Origin: Smittia aterrima
Lineage: Eukaryota; Arthropoda; Insecta; Diptera; Chironomidae
Assembly (NCBI GenBank): GCA_033063855.1
Contig: CP093829.1
Span: 22,723,537-22,787,536, forward strand
DNA length: 64,000 nucleotides
Reading direction: 5' to 3'
The translations under genes were made by a program, and so were the position numbers. Shown here piece after piece: positions 1-13,007 of the stretch (its first letter is position 1; each line of letters starts with the position of its first letter). The notes under the pieces are model-generated. The model was not told the DNA's origin. It did not search any database and saw only the letters and a program-made list of their open reading frames with translations.

Positions 1-3000
1 TCGAAACGCGATCAATTACATGAGCGGTAGTGCTCAAGTGCACGTTGCACCAGACGAAGTCGATAAGCGATTGAGACCCTTCGCTCGCTGTCGCATTTAA
101 CGAGGCAGGTGTAAACGGAACAGAGCAGTTCTTGAATTTTTAATTAACGAAAAACTGAAAGGAACACTCGGTTGAATGTCAAGAGCACGTGTTTACGCAT
201 CGGGCACAGCGAAGAACTTTTGGTTTCGCTTTTGCCTTCCTCTTCTTCTTTGCTACTGTCAATGATGGGAAGCGGTTTTGTGAAGATCATTGAGTCTGAG
301 AGATAAGCAAGGGCTTGTTCATCATTAATGGAGACTTCTTGGTTTTATTTGATCGTTTCTTCATTTCCGCAAATGAACCACCAAAAGTTTTTTTTTCTTA
401 ATGAAAACTCGTTTAATTTACGCGCAGTCTCGCTTACCCTTATCATCGTTTGAAATCGACTCACTTTCCCTTCTCGTCCTCAAGTGTACACATCCTCTTA
501 ACAAGGAATTAACAAGATGCGGTGACCGAAAATTGTGTCATCATGTGATGATTCCCCTCTTCAATGTCGAGCGAAGCGAAGAGAAAAGAAGTTTGAAGAA
601 GTTCAAGGTGTTCAACAAGAAGAGAAAAATAAATTTCCAGACACAACTGGCAAACTCACTCAAACTCTCAACACATGTAGGAATTTTTTTTTTCGATCGA
701 AACACAAACGCACAGAAGACGATTGTGGAAATGTATCCTTCCTGTCTTTTGTTGCGCTTCCACCCTACGAACGTCTGGCGAAGAACGTCTAAAAGAATTT
801 TTGTCTTTTTTTGGTTTTGTTTCGAGGGAGACGACGAATTTGAACTTTGCATGTGCGTGAGCGAAGTTTTTGGTTTACGACGGAGAATGTCAAGTTGTGG
901 GTGGTTGAAGCTGTTAACCTTTAGTTGTTGTCATCTACTGTCCAGTGCACTCGCCCGTGTTCACATTTTATTATTATTACTGTCAATGGCTTCCAGTGAA
1001 GTTGAACTAACCACGGATGAGTTTTGCATTCGTTTTTTTCAACTGTCTCAAGTCAGAGACGAGACGAGACAGACACACGCAAGACGTTAACCAATGTTTG
1101 CGTTTACTTTGGTCCATCAATTCGTTCGACTCCCCCGAAAAAAAAACTTTCTTCTTCCCCCCATCGCATCGTGCGTCTTTTATCAGAAGGAAAGGACGTT
1201 TAGAGGACGAAGATTTCACTTCTAGGGAAGGAAATACAAACAAACATATGCGCGTTTGGGTTTCTTTGCTGCCTTAAATTTCACATCAGAAAGAAAGAAA
1301 TTTGTGTGGTCAAAGAAGGGATAATCTCATTTGTTCTTTTCTTTGGGAAACATCACTGGACGAGACGAGAATTCTCGATATCAATTCGATGTGAACCTCC
1401 CGATGATGTTGATAGATTAACAACAAGAGAATTCATAAAAAATGTAGCAGAAAATCGCTTCGTAAAGGATCCAAAGAGGGAGCCGAGAATCGAATCGGTA
1501 AAAGAAATGAAAGGAATTCAATAAAGAAGAAGAATCTTGGTAAGATTCCACTGCGCTTTTGTGCGATGTTGTTTTAACACGCCACAAATCATATTTCCAA
1601 ATAGTTGTCTACATTTTTCCATTCTTCTTTATGCCTTTGCTTCTCTTATCTAGCTCAGGCTTCTCTTCGTTTTTGTGGAATTCTCGATTCTTTACCTAAT
1701 CATATTTAATTTCAATATTTCGTCTCCTTTCCCTTCGTTTCATGAAGAGACGAGAAGAAAAAAGAGAAAAACATTTCAATGAAGCATTTTGCTGTTGTTT
1801 GTGTCGAAACAAATTTACAAATAAACATCCCATGAGAGACGAAAGATTCCCACGACGATCGAGGCCTTTTTTTTTCTCATGGACATTGAAGTTGATTACA
1901 AGATTCTTCCTTCGATTCGTCAACTTGTTTTAAAATTCAACGCGAATCCCTCAATCGACATTAAGTCATCAGCTCATAAAGTTTGTTTGCTTTAAATCAA
2001 AACTGATTCGTATTTAATTGACGACGGAGATTGCTTGTAGCTTTCAAGTACAGTCGGAGAGGTGTGGATGATTAAAAGGCCTTTGAAGAAAGAAATCATT
2101 TTTGTCCGTCACAACGCCGCTCTCAATTTGATTGTTTCGCTTAATCCACGAACGATTGTCTAAAAGCGACCGTAAACTAAAGCGAGATTCACATGCGAGC
2201 GCTTCTGCTGTTGCTCGGGTTTATGACCCGCGCAAGAGAAAACGTGAAAATTTTCTTACGTGTACGAATCGCTTCCAAAACAGCGGCCGACCAAGTCGAA
2301 GCACAAATAGTTATCAAATGATGTGAGCTCTTGTGTCTTTTATTGTTTCCCATCTTTCTCTTTACGCCTCAATTTCACATGCCGACAGAGTTGAAGAAGA
2401 CGCAAAACGTAAGAAGAATCAACCAGGGCAATGCTTTATATCGCCGTTAATCAAATCCGCCAAAGTGTGGACGACCTGCTATTTGCGTTTAGACATTTTT
2501 CACATTTTTTTTGAGTCTCTCTCTAGTCCATTGTTTCAAACAGAATTAAAATTTGTTTCCACACATTCATTTGGTGTCGTCATCTCTCCTCTGGCCCGAA
2601 ACAATTTCCCCGAAAAAAAAAGAGTTTCAGACGAAAAGTAATTTCTATTCCGCACCTGATTGAATAATCTGAGCTCGCACGAACAATGGTGGTGCGGTGA
2701 AATATTTTACGACAGCTTCGCTCCGGACGCATTGGAAACAAATCATTAATTAAATGTTTTTTACACTCGACACGACCAAAAGCACTTCTCTTGAGTTGTT
2801 TTCCTCCACATCTCTCTCTCTGTGGCCGATTGTGTGATGTCGAGGCTGAAAACTGAAAAGTGCTTTCAATGATCTCATTTAGAAATCGTCAAAAAAAAAA
2901 GAGTATTGCTCGCAGCATTGTTGGAAGTTTCAAGCCATTCACTTTGGCCGCGTTTATGGAAAAAGTCAGTCGACAATATTGTTGCCACATTATCTGCGCA

Positions 3001-6000
3001 GCGCAGCTATTTCGTTCAAAGTGGATTACATGATACTTTGCTTTTGGCTTTCAATCGAAGCTCTCTCGACAGCTAAGTCACAGAGGTGTCCATTGTCGAG
3101 TTTTGCCTTTAATTTAAATGAACTTTCTCGAAAGTCGTCCGATGGAATCTTTTTTGGAGCTGAAGAGAATCTCATAAGTTGTAAATTTGTTTATTTTCTT
3201 TTATGAGTCTCGGTCATAAAATTATGTTTAACTTCACTTTCTTCTTCTGGAAACCATCGCTCTATTGACATGTGGCTCTAATTAATAATCTCCTTTCCTT
3301 AAATCTTGAGAAATCTTTTCCCAAAACGAAACATAAATCTAAGCAACGAGTGGAAGTAGAAAAAGATCGTAAAACGGGGCAATAATTGGCTTCAAACTTA
3401 AACTTCTTCATTGTCTTCGAAAACATTTTAATGCACACACACTCAAATGAGAGAGCTTGCGATGTTACGTAGCGGATATGCCGTAAAAGGAAGTCTTAAA
3501 TGTAATAACAATGCGTTGTTATTTGACTTTCTTGATTTGAATTTCACCCGTCGGCGGGGCCAAGTGACGAGAAAAAAAAATAACAGAAATGTTTCGAAAC
3601 ACTTTTGATGGCCATGACGAAAGCTTCCCAAACAAGAAATATAATTGAAAATTAAATTTAATTATCACTTATGAGAACTACATGAACGACGATCGAGATG
3701 GTGACGCCTTTTGTAAAGTCCATTTCAACATTTATGTTAATATTTCCACAAGAAGTTGAAAGTTTGATTTCTTTTCGATTGTTAGATAAAATAATTCAAA
3801 GTTCTGTCATGGAAGAAAATTGATTTCGGCTGTCTCTCGTGATACGTCGGCTCCGTTACAAGCCATGAAAAGAAGTTTCTTTCTTTTTACAACTCTGACG
3901 ATCTCGAACAATGAACGAGAAGAAAAATCTATTTCGTGAACTCAAAGCTGCGAGAGTTCATAACGTTGAGCTCAAGTGATGTTGTTTACACCCAAAAAAT
4001 TATGAAAAATTGTTTCAATTGAGAGAGAGAGCAATTCGAGGCGAGCTCGGAAATGAATGATTTAAGACACGAATTGCATTAACGACTTCTCCGGAATGCT
4101 ATGAGACTCGCGACTTCCTCGACTCGATTTCAACATTAAATCGCAGCCACTCGCGATCGAAAAGCGTGCCAATCATCAACAAACAATAAAAAAAAATGTA
4201 TTGAACGCTTCCATTGTCGCCTTTCAGAATCATCATCAATTCGTAAAACAAACAAAAGATCATCCGATTGTCGCGACGTGGCCAATTAATATTCATAGAT
4301 TATAAACTAATTAGCATATTCGATTCGATTCGAATTCAATGCAAAGCGAACACAACTGACGACAACTGCCATAAAAAAGAAAATTGTTTTCTGAGATGCA
4401 GCAGACTTGTCGAGTTTACGCACGAACTTGTGTAATTCGTCTAAGCTTTGCTTGACTTCTCGACATAATAACGACGAGGAATTCGCCAGTCTCAGGTGTT
4501 ATCAGACATCAAATGCTAAAGCAAAAGGCGAAGAAAGACAATAATGAGTTTATCAGCGTTGTAAATCGTAAATTATGCTAATTTTTTTATGATCACATTA
4601 CGAGCCCCTCCGCTCAGACCTGTGCGAGAATTGGGTGCGCTCTAATATTCTCAGTGTTTGTTTCTTAATTTCTACTCGAGCGTGCAAGGGAAAGAAGAAA
4701 CTCAACATAAAGTTTCTGAACTATAACCGCTCGGGTAGGCCGGAAGGAGTTTTGTAGATTTTTTCTTTCGCCACGGTCGTAAGCGTGGAAAAGTTAAAAG
4801 TACAATTTTGACGAGGAAAGGCGATTAGGTAACGAACGATATCAAGAACGTTCCGCGGCTCTGGAAATGTGTCAATGCCTTTTTAATTAACAATCATTTC
4901 GATTCCGAGTTTTGCATTTCGAGAGTTCTTCGACCTCTTTGTGTTCGATTGAATGTCGTCACTCAAAAAGTCGAGCAAGCTTGGCGGAGTCGAGCGGAGC
5001 TCAAAGAAAAATGACTTCTGAGATTGATGTTGAAAGGGCATTAATTTAATTCTCATACACACTCTCACATAATTACACGTCTCGCGCCTCTAAGCGAGTA
5101 AAGAATGCCAAAGAGGCAGAAAAATGCAAAGCAAACCGTAAAGTTCAAGTCGCAAATTACAAATTGCCGTTTGTTGATATTTTTATGTTCTTGCGCTTTC
5201 CTTCTCATTTTCATTTTCCCTCCGATCCAATCGCCCAGGAAAGAGCTTTTCGTGATCCGGTGGCGTAATTGTTATTTCTTTTCTTTATTTTTTCGGGCGC
5301 AAACACTGACTTCGATGTCGTAGCCGCGATTCTCGATTCTTTTCATGCCGCGTATTTAATATCACAATCATTTTTTCCGTTTTTCTTTTTCTGTTTCAAA
5401 AGTGAAACTGGCACAAGGCTAATTTTATTGAAAAATAAAGAACTTCACATTATAATTTCAGCGTACACGTTTTTTTTGTGGCGAGAGAAGTGAGTCGAAC
5501 GATAAGTCTTTTAGAAGACGGAAGAAGAAAAGTCGCAGAGATTGATGTGTGAATCTTACGGGAGAGAAATTCAAGTCATTTCCCATTCCTGAGATCGGCG
5601 TTTGTCAAATGAGAAAGAAAACACGAACAACGAACGATTCGTGAACCTTTTCTTGTTGGAGGTGAAATCGCTTCGAATTGCGTTTGTTTTTCTCATAGAG
5701 TTGAGTTCACTTATCGGAATGCAACGGCAACGAGAGAAGAGAAGGAAAAACGTGATCTATGGAAACGTTGATGGATTCATTCTCGACCGAGGCGCTCTCT
5801 TCTGAAAGCTTCAACCGTATCATTATGTGAAAAGTCGTCTGCACTTTGCTTCGGGAATCATTTGGCGCACCGAACATTGGGGGGAAAACAATTTGACGTT
5901 TGACCTCTTTCCTCGTATCGTTTCGTTTTGCTTTAACGCGGCTTCGTTGTGTTGATGGCGCTCTTTGTTTGGGAAGGGAAAATTATTGGAAAAACGGCCC

Positions 6001-6179
6001 GAGCTCACCTGTGGGCACATTTCATTATGAATAACGCTTGAAATCGTGCCGTGATGGATTTCCGAAATGATGAAACGTCAGATTGTTGATTCTTTATGAG
6101 CTACTCGCGAGCTCAATGTTAATAATCAAAGCGTCACATCGAATGACGACAGCAAATAAAACAATCATTAATTATTTTC

Positions 6180-6212
6180 TTTCTCTCTCTCTCTCTACTT
6201 TCAGGTACGTAC
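6180..6212 (+). promoter_or_regulatory. Candidate recursive (ratchet) splice site
   Basis: A pyrimidine tract at 6178-6203, a perfect acceptor ending in TTTCAG at 6204 and an immediately adjacent donor GTACGT at 6205-6210 form an AG|GT junction. TAAT-type branch-point-like bases lie about 35 bases upstream. This is the layout known from Drosophila recursive splicing, where large introns are removed in steps through zero-length exons. It sits on the plus strand, the same strand as tonalli, inside the inferred long 5' intron. It could instead be the start of a small conventional untranslated exon. Confidence 0.55.
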
Positions 6213-9200
6213 ACATTGCACAAAGCTATAGCTAAATAGAAAAGAAAAATCAATAATTAAACTTCATATCAATTCAACCTCGGCTTCGAATCGAAGTCGC
6301 TGGCTTCGTCCGGGGGCTTTGAGCGAACATTGCACTAGTGAAAGGTAAAACACACGGATTATTGATTTCTTTTGTCGAAGTGAAAGAGACTGACGAACGC
6401 TTGCACTTCTCGATTGCATATCGTTCGGTGAAACTTCTCTCAGATAGAAGGCGACATCTCGAAAAGTAAAAAAAAACTTTTACTTTGTTTTGCATGATTT
6501 TTAAGCGAAATCGAGAAAGAGGAGAAAAAAAATTCAAATCATAAATAAATTCTGAAATTACAATATCACAACGAGAAAGGCAGAGAAGTGAATTTAAAAT
6601 AATAACAATGAATGTAATGTGCGGCGATTCATGTTCACTCGCTCTCCACTTTTAAAGAGACGAAAAAGAAATGAAAGAACCAACGGTTCCGCATCACGAA
6701 ATTATTAATTTTTATTATTGTTTCTTCTCCTTGCTCAAGTTCTTCGAGCTTGCAATCAGCATAAAACTGTGTAGCTGAGCTATTCCGCCCGGGCGTTTGG
6801 AATGTCGCTTTTGCTCTAGTCTAAGTTGTGGAAGAGAGAAGGAAATAAAATTTCCATTTTACACTTTAGATGAAGAAAAAAAAACGCAATGGACTCATTG
6901 CAAGAGTTGCAAACTTTACTTTTTAATTTAACTGTCAATCGAGTGGCACTTGAGATTGCCAACTGCTGGTTGCCTTCCCCAAACGACGACGACGACAATG
7001 ACACGAGCAGCGAGAGAAATTTTTCACGAATTATTGACGTGAACTTTTCCATTTGCCGCTGCCCTCAAATAGAAACTTTAAAGTGAATTAAGCACAGTAA
7101 TTGACTTGATTCGCTAACTAAACTCTCGAAAACAAAAACATGTTAGAAACAATAAAAAGAAAGAAAAGCATTTTCTTGTTTAGATGTTGAAGAATTGCGC
7201 TGACTACGAATGAGAGAGCCACGGCATTATTGGGTCATCAACATTTAATTGATTTGAAGAATCAGATTGCGAGAGTGAACTAGAAAGCAGCGAAAATAAA
7301 GAAATTTTCCAGCGAAGTTGTTTTTTATTAATTTTGTCCCTTGACCTTCTCTCAATCATCAATCTGTTCCTATTAACTTAAGAATTAAGCTCGATGACTT
7401 GGCTCTCGCTGATGATTTTGCGCAATTTGTGTTTGCATAGAAGCTTGACTGCTTTGAATCGTTGAGTAGTGCAATTGAAATAGATATCCGACAATTTGTA
7501 ACTTTTATTTCTTCTTCTTCTGCTGCTTCGTCTTCTGTTCGCTTTAAAAATATTTCATAATGAATTTAAATATAGATTCCGACACTTTATGTAAGTTTCT
7601 GATGCTTCGCTTCTCTTCTCAATCGTATTTTATAGCTTTAGCCTTCTCGATTTCGCAAGACGCAGCTTCGTTCTTACGCCACTGGTGAACAGTCGTAAGA
7701 CTCTTGTTGGGCTCCAATTAATAATAAATCTGCAGTCTCTCGTCTTGAACTTTCATGTTTTTGGGTTACTACGTTTGAAATTAAAGTTCTGTTGGCCTCC
7801 AACTCGAAGCGAGTGAAGCTTAAGTGCAACCGCAATGATGGCCATGAGCATAAACATTCCAAGATTTCTTTTCTTTTCGCTATCAAGTGAACTCTTTGGC
7901 GTTTGAGAGAGAGCGCAACGGACGGCAGAAATTAGATTTTTTCCCAACTTTTTTTTTTGTAGTTAATTGAGAGCTTCCTCATCATCATAAATAATGTTTC
8001 TCTCTCTTCTTGTTGTTTGGTAGCCGAACCTAACTGTTTCGCGCTCGATGAGAACTCATTCTGTTAATTTTATTATTTCTCCTCAGTTAAATGATTGAGT
8101 GAACATCGTTCATTCATTTTTCGGTGGAGTGGATTCGATACGAGCACACAGAACCGAGATTTAGTGGAAAATGTTTCTTGATTCGATTGAATGCTCGCCC
8201 GGTTGATGATTGTTGTACAACATACAACACACTCGTATCAACCACCGTAATCGCTGTTGCCATTTATTGTTTTATTTCACTTAGCTGCACATAAAAGAAA
8301 TAGAAAATTCATAAATAATATTACGTGGAGTTGAATCGTCTTAGCGACGACGATGAAAGAGACGGAAAGAGAATCATAACCGAGAAAGCACAGAGAGAGG
8401 AGAAGGCTTAGTTGCTAAGCTTGTAAGCCATCACAACAGCAACAACAAAAGCATCAGCTTCGTCGAGAGAATGAGAAATGTTAAATAGAAGCATAAAAGA
8501 CAAATCAATGACCTGGAACTGCTTATGCTCAAGCATAACGCATCGCATAAAGTTCTGAAGTTATGAACTTTCGTTCGAGATGGCAAAACTTTCTCTCTAT
8601 CTCTCTCTCCTTCTATTTCTCGCTTCTCGACTTCCGCGTTTTGAATAAATCTTTGAAAACAAATTTGAAATTTCTAGCGGTTTAACAATCGGAGTAATCT
8701 CTATTGTGGCGACTACCGTATGTGTGCAAAGCACTGGCGACTTGAATTCAAAATTTCTTTTCTTCTCGTGCTCTCCTTTGCTTCGAAAAAAAGATTTCGT
8801 TGGCGAGCGTTCCATTGTTTCGCGTGCTCGACTTAAATGTGCCAAAATCACTCAGCAGTCGCCCCAAGACAAAAGTTCGCGCAACATGACCGGAGCCAAA
8901 CAATTTAGTTAAATGAAAAATGTAAATTGGTTGCACAAGTCAAACGATTATGATTAATCGAGAGTAGGAAATGAGCTTTTTTGTGCACCGTACGCGATTG
9001 TTAATTGATTTTCGCTCACAACGTTGCGGAGACAAACTAAATCAACAAGAGATTTAGCTTTCAAAAGCTTTTTAATTGAAGGCCGTCCGTTCCCTTCTTA
9101 GAAGTCAATGCAAATCACCGCAGCGACAAATTGCGAAGCTTTTTTTTTTGTTGATGCTTCGGCGCTAAGTTAGCTCAAGGCGATAGCCTCCAAATTAAGA

Positions 9201-12200
9201 AACAAAGAGTCGACAACGGAATTTGTTTGATTTAGAGACAAGCTTCGCATTAAAGATCTTTAACTTCGATAGGAAATATCGAATGTCATATGAAAGTTCA
9301 AACAAACTGATTCGAACGATATAAAGTGTATCAGGTTCTCTTCAAAGTCAAAGTTCTCGTTACACGTCAGAGACAATCATTTTCTGCATCAAGAATCGAA
9401 ACTAATTGCATAACCTTTTGACCTCTCGCGATAAAAAAAATTACTTCCAGCAAAAAGGAATTTGCGTATTTTTTCACATGGCAACCGACGAGGCGCGAAT
9501 GCTAAGCAGATTGAAACATCAGAAAATAAATAATTTTAAGCGGGGCGCGAAAGAAAGGAAAGAACAAGAATCGACGAAGAAGGAAACAAGAAGAATCAAC
9601 TTTGACTAATTATTTTATTAATTCAATTTAAAATTTCCATCACGCATTTAACAATTTTTTTTTTCGCGAATCGCTTTGTGTTTACTTCGTGCGTCGAGCT
9701 TGCGGTGACCGCGTCAAGTTCATGGCGAAACGATGACAGAGCGAAAGGCTATGGAACCCATCAAAGTTCTAATAGTTCTAGCGGAGAGTGTGAGATGGAA
9801 CATGAATAATCTTTTTCTCTTGTTTTCGACTCGATTGTTGAGCTTGAAATGTTTAAGCGACACATAAATCATAACTTTTTCTTCTTCTTCTCTCTCACAG
9901 TTCTCGTCAGAAATCTGTTGTATCACGGTGATATCTTCATGTTTTCTGTAGTGAGAAACTCATAAAACAAAGCGCTACGAGATCGTTTCGCTTATAAGTG
10001 AGTGCAGTGCTCGATGTGCCTCGCGGGCTTCAAAGTTTCTGCAGACTCAGAGGTTTTGCTTGACGAGTTTGATCTCGATGTTTTGATGAGACTTTTGACC
10101 GAGAATTTATGTTGAAGTTGTTGATCTAAGCGACACAATAAACGTTCGAGAGGATCGTTAAATCAACTCTTGATGTTTTATGTAAATTGATACAGCAAAG
10201 TTGAATTCATCATAACGTGGTCAAAGCCAAACGCTTGTCTTCTTCCTCTGTCTCGTCCGTCCGTCCATGTCTCCTTGTTATTCTCAAAGAATTGTTCAAA
10301 GACGAAGAAACTTCTTTTGATCTTTCCCAATATTTTATTAGAAGCGAAGAATAATCGACGATCGACATTTAAGGCATCACGAGATTAGTCGATACATAAG
10401 AGATTTCATTCCGTTGAGATCATTTCATGAACACAAAATAAAAATTCATCAACTTTGCTGATACTTCAAGAAGTTTCGTGATTTTCACTTCAGAGACGAA
10501 TGAGAGAAAGAGATTCTTCAACTCGTAATAGCGATTGAGCGAACAGAGTAACGAAGAAGGAAGAAGAATCATTAAATTGGTTTGGAGAAGAGAAGAAAAA
10601 AAAAGTTGTGTGGATATTAATAAAGATGAAAGATGTGAATCCAGTTCAAGAAGAAGAACGATATGCGAAAATTAAGAATAAATGAGATGGCAAGTAAGCG
10701 AGCGAGAAAATGAGAAAGACTTGTCGTCGAGCGGTGAATGATTCGCGTCAATGCTTCGTCTTTATATTAAAAGCTTGTTGTTAGCTTCAAAGTTTATGTG
10801 GCAATTCATAAAATTTCACGATAATTAAATCGACTAGCGCGGTCTTTGACCCATCGCTGATGTTTTCGATTTAACAACTTCCCTCAAAGCAATTTATTTT
10901 TAATCGAATGATCTGAAGCTTAAGAAAGACCTGTTGATCAGTTTGCCATTTACTGCTTTGAACTTTAATGCTTCTCATTTCAAAATGATTTACTTAAATT
11001 GTAAGTCGAGTGTTTGGCAATCTCTAAAGTTGCACATTCAATAGAAAGAGACTTGACGAGTTAAACCTTTCGTTTTAAAAGATAGTTTATCATCAAACGG
11101 GTTAGAGCTTGGAACATCATCAATCAAACGTCGTAAACAATCCAAAAATATTCAAAAGTAGACGCTTCGTTTCAATTAGCATTTCAGCAAGGACACGACA
11201 ACGCGTTCTCGCATCAACACTTTTTTTTTCTTCTTTAGTTGTCGTCTGAGGAACGTGACGAGACATTATGACATGTGATCGGGGCCGTTCATGATACAAT
11301 TTTGCATCGTGATCTCTTTGTTGATGAGTTGCAATACGCAAATCGAGAAAATGTGTCGCTTCAAAGCCAAGAGCGAGGGAAAAAATCGTTTGACAAGATG
11401 TTACATCACGCGAGCGCTCTCGGCGCGGTCAAAATGAAAACAAAACCCGCAGACCAGCCAGACGTGCAAAAAGCACTCGGCAATGACATCGCAATGACAA
11501 AATAATCGTTCAGCTAGTTTTGCGACGAATTTTTTTTTCGATATTTTCTCGACAAGATTTTTGGAAATATTTTAGTTATAATTTATCGGCTTCGTAATTA
11601 TTAGCTTTTTTGCGTGTGTGCGCTCGTGGTCTCGTGTGGGTGGATCACTCGGCTCTGACCGTTGATATAACAATTTAACTCTTTTTCGGTTGAGTTGATC
11701 AACACATTTCGGCCTATGTTGAATGAAAACGAAATCGACAAACGTTTTGCTAATTGCTTGATCACAAAACAAAAAAAAAACAGATTTCGGGGTTGGCCAA
11801 TCAACGCTTCCACTCGACCACATCGATGATGATGCTTAGGCGAAGCTAACGAACTTAGTTAACTGACGACGAGGAGAATGTTTGTGGGCACGTAAAGCTT
11901 AATGCAAAACTGCAATGCTTAGTGACAGTCTAATCATCAAATCGAGCACGATGCCCTTCTCATCCAAATGAACGAACTCTCGAGAGAAACTGATTTGCCT
12001 CTTCATCGATTCACCCACGCGACTCACTCACTCGATCGTTTGCTTGTTTATTAAAGTGAAAACTAAATGCTATCGAGCGACTTGCGCAAACACAAAACTA
12101 TCTGCAGACATGCAGTTTCTCATTTCACCGTTTAATTGAATTAAAGTCAACAATTTATATTTCGAACGATGCGACGAAGACAAAAAAAAATTATTTTCCA

Positions 12201-12988
12201 CAAACTGGAACGAAGAAATTTATGTATCTCGCTATCTGTATCATCTGACTGCACCTGTGCACTCGACGTATACACAAAACTCCTCTCTCACTCCTTGTAA
12301 TCAAATTATGATGTGCGCACAAAGCGTTCGTTCGATGATCGGCAAACACAAGCTCCTCGCGATGGGAAAAAGCGAAGAACAAAAGCACAAAATATGAAAT
12401 TGAGTCCATAAATCAACTTCCCAATTTAGCTTTGCTGCTTTCCGATCCGAACCAACAACAAAACGAATGTTGTCGTGGGTGGCAGCGGCTGATAACGACG
12501 CAATTGGATGGGAAAAATTGGGTAGATAGCGATCACTTTTATAATCTGTCACTCATATTCGTACGAGAGAGAGACGTGGCTCTAAAAAGCAAAACCAACT
12601 GCGGTGCTTCATCCTTTAAATTATCACCTTATAACTCTTTGGTTTTGCACAGAGCTGGTGTTCTCTCATTGTCATCATTCTTGTCAAGGTTCCCACAAAA
12701 AAAAAAAGCAACAACCAAACGAAGGCTTCCGTGTGCGACACGTTAAAGTACCTTCGATAGATATCTTTCCAATCTAATTAATGGCTTGTTGGATAAGTTG
12801 TGCGACGCAACGCTTTTTTCCGGATGGCTCGGTTTCGACAAAAACGACGTCCGATCACCCGATACGTTCCACACCGCAGACACATTGAGCGAGTTAACTT
12901 CCAATCTTCTGTCCATTCCGTTATGATAATTTCGTCGCTCGCTCGCACACAAAAATTTGTTTCTCCTTTCACACACACAATGAGAACA

Positions 12989-13007
12989 AGAGAGAGAGAG
13001 AGAGAGA
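12989..13007. repeat. (GA)n microsatellite
   Basis: An uninterrupted AG dinucleotide run of about nine units in the non-coding stretch upstream of tonalli. GAGA-type tracts can bind GAGA factor in flies, but this is only a sequence resemblance. Confidence 0.85.

Noticed and set aside
401..1090. 229-codon open frame, the longest in the first 30 kb
   Set aside because: Composition follows pyrimidine/purine-rich DNA (Phe, Ser, Lys, Arg runs), it overlaps other frames of similar length on both strands, and it has no recognisable domain, promoter or splice support.
9885..9905. Strong acceptor-like CT tract ending in CACAG at 9900
   Set aside because: No donor lies next to it and no coding frame follows that can be tied to a gene; it may be a cryptic site or an untranslated exon start, but the sequence alone does not show this.
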